Source: Congeria kusceri
Lineage: Eukaryota > Mollusca > Bivalvia > Myida > Dreissenidae
Direction: 5' to 3'
NCBI GenBank assembly: GCA_027627225.1
Contig: CM051036.1
Location: 41,611,926 to 41,675,925, forward strand
Length of the DNA: 64,000 nt
A program made the position numbers and the translations under genes. Under the pieces are notes generated by a model. That model saw nothing but the letters and a program-made list of their open reading frames with translations, did no database searches and was not told where the DNA came from. Shown here in pieces: positions 59,001 through 64,000 of the stretch (positions are counted from its first letter, which is position 1; each line of letters starts with the position of its first letter).

Positions 59001-62000
59001 TTGAGGCGTGTCATGGGAAAACCTGGCTCAATGCATGTGCGTAAAGTGTCGGATTAGCGTGTGCAGTCCACAAAGGCTTATCCAGGATGACACTCTCAGC
59101 TTTTATGGTATTTTCTGTTTCAAGGACGTCTCTTCTAAACATAAATTCACTGTTAGCAGAAAGTATCATCCCGTATTAGCCTGTGCGGACTGCATAGGCT
59201 AATCCGGGACGACACTTTACGCACATGCATTAAGCCAGGATTTCCCACGACATGCTTCATTTGTCTTTCTTAAATGGTATACAATATGTATTTAACAACA
59301 TGTGTCACAGGCAGGTTATACTAGTCTCTGGTGGCCAGCGTTGTGTTGTAATTTATGAAGTCACGTAGAAAGTATCAATGAAAGCCACTAGTATCTGCCG
59401 GTATTCAAAAGAAACAAATCATATTGAACAGAATGCAGCTTAGAGCATACAAGGAGTCATTAAGAATGGAGTGAAATTGAATGAATTTGTTAAAGAGTTA
59501 AACAAGAAGTTTATCAAGTATGAAATGTACCTTTCTTGGCAGACACATACAGACAGAGGGAAAACCTATATTCCCCTCTAGTGAAACAAACATAATAAAG
59601 TAGGTTTGGACTGACCCTGCAGAGCTAGGTACAATTTGAATAAATAGAACTTCATGACTTCAGAATTATATTTCTACACTGTTGAGTTCATGACTTTTAA
59701 TGGCATAGAAATCATGGCCAAAATGACTGTTGGTTAAGGCTGACCCAACCCTGCCTGATCCAATTTTACTATTAAACTGGTCTATTATGACTTCAAACTC
59801 TGTTCTACTTTTTTTTATTTCTTCATGAATCTTTTACCTAACAAAATCTGACCAGAAATAAATTTGTAGCAATTTTGAACGACTGTGTTGCCATTGTAAC
59901 CCCAAATTTTGTACGAGTACTTACTTTGAGAGACAACACCTCCTCCTCCTGCACGGAGTGCACTGGGATGTGTTGCAGGAGAGGGTTCTCCTCACAGAAC
60001 AGCTCCTTCAGGGGCATGTTGTGCAGCTGAAACATATGAGTCGTGTCGTGGGAAAACCGGGCTTAATGCATGTGCATAGTGTTGTCCCGGATTAGCCAGT
60101 GCAGTCAGCACAGGTTAATCCGGACAGCACTTTCCGCTTTTATAGCCTTTTCTGTTTCAAAGAAGTCTCTTCTAAACATAAATTCACTGTAGGCGGAAAG
60201 TGCCATCCTGGATTAGCCTATGTGAACTTTACGCACATGCATTAAGCCTGGTTTTCCACGACACGTCACACATTAAATTAATGGTCACAGTGTATACCAG
60301 GGGTCGTATTCCAGAAACATCTTAAGTTAAATTTTTTCCTTAGCCTTAAACTCGGCGTTTTTCCTTAGCAATTTATGCCATGTATACATAAAATCCTCCT
60401 TAGTGTTCACTTATGATCAACTTATTATTAAGTACTACATATTCAACTGCAATTGGTTTCACTTATTTATATGTATTTTTAAACATATTACCTTACAAAA
60501 TTTGGAACTTAAGTGTAAATATGTTAAGGCAAGCTTAAGATGTTTCTGGAATATGGCTCCTGGTGTCCAGGGGTGGCGAAAATAAATTGTCCATATAGCC
60601 AAGCTTGTCCATAAGCATGTAAAGTAAAGCAAAATGCTGACAGAATTTCCTATATAATTACTCATACTTTACAGACTATTGGCAAATACCATAAACATGA
60701 ACATAATTGTGTGTATTTCATGAAATACTTGTTAAGTATACATACGACTAACCAGGTTTCAGATATCTGGCAGTTAAATGAAAGTACATGTTTATGAATG
60801 TGTTTATGTGGAAAAGTAAAGAATATAGTTTGTAGTTTTGCAATAGTATTTTCTTTGAGATACAAGACTAGGGCCATATGGTATAACCAGTGTAATAACA
60901 GTAGTCTGGTTTCACTTGAGATGCTTTCATAACGCTACCTGAGTATTACAAAGGCCTATCTGCTTCTTTAACACATGTTAGATAGGCCCTTGTAATCCTA
61001 ACATGCAAATTAATCAACTGAGTTGATGTTTCCCAATTGTAGCAAAATTATATTTTATAGACTTAGACAAAGCTTGTTTATTTATATGAGTATAATTATT
61101 TAAGTCACAAAAACATAAAATGTTTACATTCAAAAGAACAAGTGTCAAGACACACCATCATGGTAATCATATATCAACCATACTGGTGTATATTTTTATT
61201 GTTTTTTGTTAACAGTTTATTGTTTATTGAAATGTGTACCTCTGTAGGAAATATTCTCAGGTCGTTTGCAGCTATGTCTAGAACCCGCAGCTTGTAACAT
61301 TTTCCAATACTCTACAATTAAAGGAAATACTAAACATATGAACAAACTAAGAATATTTTTCATTAATGCTGCAAGGTGTTTTTACACGATTCACCATTAC
61401 ATACATTCAAGTAATTCACACTGTTGCATACATTCAAGTAAGACACGAATATATAAACAATTTAACTAGAACTCCGCGAGTCGGATGTGTCGCCTGATGT
61501 CGGATAGCTTACGTGATTCCAACTAGAACTCCGCGAGTCGGATGTGTCGCCTGACGTCGGATAGCTTACGTGATTCCAACTAGAACTCTGCGAGTCGGAT
61601 GTGTCGCCTGACGCCGGATAGCTTACGTGAATCCAAATGAAGAAGCTCTTAAGGTTAATACCCAATTTTTTTTAAACAGATTTATTGAAATCTTCAAAAG
61701 CACTGCACTCTGGCTTATTGCAAAGAAAAGACTGATTAAAACCAAAAATGCGACACAAAAATAAGTATGAAAATTTACTAAGGGCAATAACTCCGAAAGT
61801 ATGAGGTGCAGAGTAACGGTTCTTGTTCACTGCACTTCTCCTCAATGAGATCTATCTACCTACAAAGTTTCAAGTTGATAGCTTTCATAGTCTTAAGAGT
61901 AATGCTCCGGACAAAAATTAAGTATGAAAATAAACAAAGGACAATGACTCCATGCAGAGTAATGGTTCTTGTGCACTGCACTTCTCCTCAATCAGATCTA

Positions 62001-63359
62001 TCTGCCTATGAAGTTTCAAGTTGATAGCTTTCATAGTCTTAAGAGTTATGCTCTGGACAAAAATTAAGTATGAAAATAAACAAAAGGCAATAACTCCAAA
62101 AGTATGAGGTGCAGAGTAACAGTTCTTGTGCACTGCACTTCCCCTTGATTAGATCTATCTACCTATGAAGTTTCATGTTGATAGCTTTAATAGTCTAAGA
62201 GTTATGCTCCGGACAAGAGAAAGGGGCCGCCGCCGCTGCCGACACCGCCGCTGCCCACGACATAAGTAACCCCTATATGTCGCCTAGTCAGGCGACACAA
62301 AAATAAGGTAATAAAGCATAGTTCATTAAAGACAAAGTCCTTATGTAAATACCTCTGGCAGCTCTCTGATTCTGTTCTTCTGTAAATGAAGTTTCTCAAG
62401 GTTGATCAGAAATCCAAACTCAAGAGGTAGATTTGTCAGCTGATTATTAGCAATGTGCAGTTCTTCCAGTCTGGTAAGAGCACATAACTCTACTGGGAGC
62501 TCTGCCAACACATTATTGTCCAGGCCTAGAAACTGGAGGCTTATTAACCTGGATATGGAAAGGAGGAACAATAATTATACAGACACAAAATAAGTGTATT
62601 ATATGTATAAAATGTGGTGAAAATATAAACCAGTAATGTTAAAACAGCAATGAATGTAGTTTATTTTATTTTATTTCAAACTTACCTGCAGATTTCTGAA
62701 GGCAGTGTTTTCAAACAATTTGAATTCAGGTTAAGAAATGTCAAACTTCGTAAATTTGCTGAAAAATCAAGAGAACTCTTGTTTCAATGGACATAATAAT
62801 GATCACCAACACAAAATGTGACCTGGTGATTTAAATATGATCTAAAAGTCAATAAACGTGTTAAAATCTGGTATTAAAATGCAAAATTCATCTGAAAAGG
62901 CAAAGGTCCAACAGTACAAAACAAAGACTAATGCATTTTCCACATCACTCATATAAAGTCTATTTAACACTAAAAACATTTAATCAAAATCAATACTCAT
63001 AATATAAATATACAAAAACCTACAGTAAAAATTGTTTATAAAAAGCTCTTAATTATTTATAAACATAAATTAGGCATGTTGTGAGAAAACCGGGCTTAAT
63101 GCATGTGCATAAAGTGTCGTCCCGGATTAGCCTGTGGAGTCCGCACAGGCTAATCCGGGACGACACTTTACGCACATGCATTAAGCCCGGGTTTCCCACG
63201 ACCTGCCTCAAATCATTTGTAAATAAACTTACTCAAGGCTTTTGGAGTCAGAGTATGGATTCTGTTGTTGAACAAGTGCAGTTTTTCTAACATAAATAAA
63301 TGCTCAATAACCTCTGGAAGTACTTCAAACTCATTGTTACCACAATTCAAGATTTGAAG
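49955..63359 (-). CDS. Leucine-rich-repeat protein with Cys-rich tail, LRRC58/LRRC28-like (8 exons, 5' end outside)
   Basis: Minus-strand exons 63359-63233, 62758-62686, 62548-62353, 61311-61240, 60026-59925, 58974-58934, 51251-51113 and 50065-49955 join in frame (861 nt, 286 residues plus stop). The first part is about seven to eight tandem LRRs of 23 residues (for example LTFLNLNSNCLKTLPSEI, LQFLGLDNNVLAELPVEL, LEKLHLQKNRIRELPESI). A conserved-looking linker follows (ENPLLQHIPV, then QEEEVLSLKEVCARYVMKEL). The tail has RCAVCGESF, NTWLECVRFVD and LLCSYKC, four to five cysteines that could bind zinc, and ends HDYYGVAFP. I recall the same CxxC...CV.FVD...LCS..C layout in LRRC58 and LRRC28; the exact orthologue is uncertain. 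Such proteins act as intracellular adaptors; the role here is unknown. The last bases of the window read as a donor on the minus strand (t/gtaagt), so an upstream exon may end at 64000. Confidence 0.82.
50260..51000 (-). repeat. 64-bp minisatellite, 12 units, carrying an LRR exon's splice donor
   Basis: The ttgcatcc-type segments start near 50265, 50327, 50392, 50456, 50520, 50584, 50646, 50710, 50774, 50838, 50902 and 50966. Read on the minus strand, each unit contains ggctcgagtgtgtatgattt, gtggatgcaaagtca and gtaagtagtttgctgctaa. This is a copy of the end of exon 51251-51113 (ggctcgagtgtgtccgattt, gtggatgcaaaatca/gtaagtggtttgct). In the repeats the Arg codon cga has become the stop tga. The array fills most of the intron between the last two exons. 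Plus-strand open frames across it are artefacts. Confidence 0.95.
51113..51251 (-). CDS. LRR gene exon with CxxC and ECVRFVD motifs
   Basis: Acceptor gttacag/g, donor aatca/gtaagt. It encodes WSYLRRAIKHYPQIRDMLAQ, RCAVCGESF and the stretch ending FVDAKS. Confidence 0.85.
52701..53192 (+). mobile_element. TIR element with internal tRNA-like unit (family 2, copy B)
   Basis: Starts cttagggactatgtcaacga and ends tttacatagtccatttaa. It aligns along its length with 37717-38231 (shared ttaataatggcatataataa-type block and tgtttggc...catgtttacattttg). The tRNA-like unit at about 52944-53030 keeps the A box tagcgcagttggttaaagcg; the B box is decayed (gagtttgatatc). A T-run follows. Confidence 0.75.
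53584..54850 (+). repeat. Multi-block dispersed repeat (acaagagctgtctcaggaca type)
   Basis: Two copies of acaagagctgtctcaggaca at the start are followed by several diverged blocks of about 180 bp, each with gggcataattctg, gtcagagttatgggccttgg, gaatatctgtagtag and agagatatggac. The end reads gcccacgcggacg and gaatagtcgagctaaa. Repeats of this type are familiar from many bivalve genomes (from memory). Minus-strand open frames in it are spurious. Confidence 0.8.
54870..55135. repeat. Foldback sequence with cgcttgcgc-type arms
   Basis: Stretches such as aacatattttcattcgcgca and tattttcacgagcgcttgcg face each other, and outer stretches (gtgtttgtttttgcggtg and gacaccaaaaacaaac) are also inverted. 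Related to the short foldback at 1071-1146. Confidence 0.55.
55135..55335. repeat. Direct duplication, offset about 109 bp
   Basis: The block from aaatgctatttgaatattct to ggggattttcaacacgatat and ttacaatattacgt occurs twice in a row with few changes. Confidence 0.85.
56694..56751. mobile_element. Palindromic MITE copy 7 (fragment)
   Basis: Only the right side is present: cgacactttacgcacgtgca and ttttcatacgacatgcct. Confidence 0.6.
58934..58974 (-). CDS. LRR gene 41-nt micro-exon-like exon
   Basis: Acceptor attgcag/gaa and donor gacag/gtaaat bound 13 codons plus two bases (EVCARYVMKELKD), which join both neighbours in frame. Confidence 0.78.
59003..59259. mobile_element. Palindromic MITE copy 8 (long form), 28 bp from an exon
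   Basis: Runs from gaggcgtgtcatgggaaaac to aggatttcccacgacatgct with two palindromic cores. It lies just upstream (minus strand) of the 3' splice site of exon 58974-58934. A plus-strand open frame through it is spurious. Confidence 0.9.
59925..60026 (-). CDS. LRR gene exon (end of LRRs and QEEEVLSLK linker)
   Basis: Acceptor gtttcag/ctg, donor ctcaaa/gtaagt; 34 codons, LHNMPLKELFCEENPLLQHI to EEEVLSLK. Confidence 0.88.
60038..60269. mobile_element. Palindromic MITE copy 9 (long form), 11 bp from an exon
   Basis: Runs from gagtcgtgtcgtgggaaaac to ttttccacgacacgtcac. It ends 11 bp from exon 60026-59925, so the region upstream of that 3' splice site is MITE sequence. Confidence 0.9.
60296..60570. 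repeat. Foldback element (gtcgtattccagaaacatct type)
   Basis: The left end ccaggggtcgtattccagaa then acatcttaagtt pairs with aagcttaagatgtttctgga then atatggctcctgg. The ends are similar in style to the outer element at 35066-35822. Confidence 0.75.
60571..61239. other. LRR-gene intron, mostly unremarkable
   Basis: A short inverted pair, aaggcctatctgcttctttaa with gttagataggccctt (60951-60990), was noted. Nothing else was recognised. Confidence 0.4.
61240..61311 (-). CDS. LRR gene exon (one LRR)
   Basis: Acceptor attgtag/agt, donor acagag/gtacac; 24 codons with LRVLDIAANDLRIFPTE, exactly one repeat with its preceding residues. Confidence 0.85.
61464..61634. repeat. 57-bp tandem repeat, 3 copies
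   Basis: Units start at 61464, 61521 and 61578 (aactagaactccgcgagtcg, gatgtgtcgcctgatgtcgg). A gtcgcct/aggcgac motif recurs inverted at about 62280-62296, so this may be one end of the larger repeat that continues to 62300. Confidence 0.9.
61740..62300. repeat. Dispersed repeat with three blocks of about 140-155 bp
   Basis: Three diverged copies of aaaattaagtatgaaaat, aatgactccaa..., tgaggtgcagagtaacggtt, cactgcacttctcctcaat and gttgatagctttcatagtct follow one another, ending in a ccgccgctgccgacaccgcc run and gtcgcctagtcaggcgac. It lies in an LRR-gene intron. Confidence 0.8.
62353..62548 (-). CDS. LRR gene exon (about three LRRs)
   Basis: Acceptor atccag/gtt, donor gccagag/gtattt; it encodes LISLQFLGLDNNVLAELPVE to KNRIRELPE. 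Confidence 0.92.
62686..62758 (-). CDS. LRR gene exon (one LRR)
   Basis: Acceptor tttcag/ca, donor tgcag/gtaagt; it encodes NLRSLTFLNLNSNCLKTLPS with EIC. Confidence 0.9.
63072..63210. mobile_element. Palindromic MITE copy 10 (short form, best preserved)
   Basis: A nearly perfect palindrome of about 139 bp: aggcatgttgtgagaaaacc, gggcttaatgcatgtgcata, aagtgtcgtcccggattagc, ctgtggagtccgcacaggct and the mirrored remainder. It starts 20-25 bp beyond the donor of exon 63359-63233. Short open frames through it are artefacts. Confidence 0.95.
63233..63359 (-). CDS. LRR gene first exon visible in the window
   Basis: Acceptor ttttcag/ctt, donor cttga/gtaagt; it encodes LQILNCGNNEFEVLPEVIEH and LEKLHLFNNRIHTLTPKAL, two LRRs. 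Confidence 0.88.
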
Positions 63360-64000
63360 CTGAAAATAAAGTAAAATCAACAGAAACATTATTTAAATTC
63401 AAATATGAAAGCAGTTTAGAGGATTTAAAATGGTAAATAAAAATGTATGGTGTGACAGAGTCAATGAATGAAAGTTTTGTGACTACAAGGGTGAACTTTG
63501 AAAATTAATAAAGGTTGCCAATTTATTCGAAATGTTTGTAATGACATAAACTGCTTTTATTTAAGCATTTAAATTATGACTGGTCCATAAATTTCACACA
63601 CAGAACGTTTCCAATGAATATACACTACAGTCACAATACTTCATGTGGTCTATTGTGGATTTTGCATAAATCCATGAATCACCGTGATTCAGACTAGTGT
63701 GCCGAAATTTACCACCTCCATCCCTTCAACCAATCGAAATGACGCATCTATTTATTAATATAATTTTCTAGGCAACTGACCAATAGAATGAGACCATCCT
63801 TATAGGGCAGCAGAATATAGATCAAGAAGTTCCCAACGATGGTTATCGAGATTCATTTAAAAATGCATATGTGTGTAGGTTTAAATTGCTGATACATCCA
63901 AAATGATAGTGTTATCATACAAGTATTTATGAAACATTATTGAGGAATAAATTCTCAATGCAGGTATTCAAACTTTATTAAAACCAGAGCACTACTTACA
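63360..64000. other. LRR-gene intron reaching the window edge
   Basis: No exon was recognised. The final bases read t/gtaagtagt on the minus strand, a possible donor of the next upstream exon. Confidence 0.4.

Overview
The window looks like nuclear DNA from a bivalve mollusc. It is AT-rich, its genes are interrupted by GT-AG introns, and most of it is dispersed repeats: tRNA-headed SINEs, foldback MITEs, non-LTR retrotransposon remnants and mollusc-style multi-block repeats. Ten copies of a palindromic MITE (core cgtgtcgtgggaaaaccggg) resemble, from memory only, a repeat common in dreissenid mussels; that species guess is inference. No CRISPR array, operon or bacterial gene was seen.

Layout. 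1-16000: gene-poor, with two broken non-LTR retrotransposons (about 2255-4230 and 12960-14824) and a 72-bp satellite (6648-7152). 19781-21636 (minus): a three-exon gene for a small secreted, cysteine-rich, probably GPI-anchored protein of Ly6-like appearance. 22314-34071 (plus): a complete EF-hand gene of the sarcoplasmic calcium-binding protein/calexcitin type, six coding exons, 178 residues. 38252-40700 (plus): a decayed SLC10-family transporter gene (P3-like) that keeps its intron positions but carries stops and frameshifts, followed by a 3.3-kb foldback structure (40677-43966). 49955-63359 (minus, running out of the window): the last eight exons (286 codons plus stop) of a leucine-rich-repeat gene with a Cys-rich tail resembling LRRC58/LRRC28.

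The most unusual structure concerns splice sites. Three minisatellites in two unrelated genes appear to have grown out of authentic exon-intron junctions: about 24 copies of a 65-bp unit carrying the 3' splice site of calcium-binding-protein exon 3, about 8 copies of a 42-bp unit carrying the 5' splice site of exon 4, and 12 copies of a 64-bp unit carrying the 5' splice site of an LRR exon. Four of the ten palindromic MITEs also lie within 30 bp of an exon. A second unusual group is terminal-inverted-repeat elements that each enclose a tRNA-like Pol III unit; two copies of one family carry different tRNA-like cores.

The three intact or partly visible genes show no evident shared pathway. Exon joins were derived by hand from splice consensus, reading-frame continuity and protein motifs, and no database search was possible.
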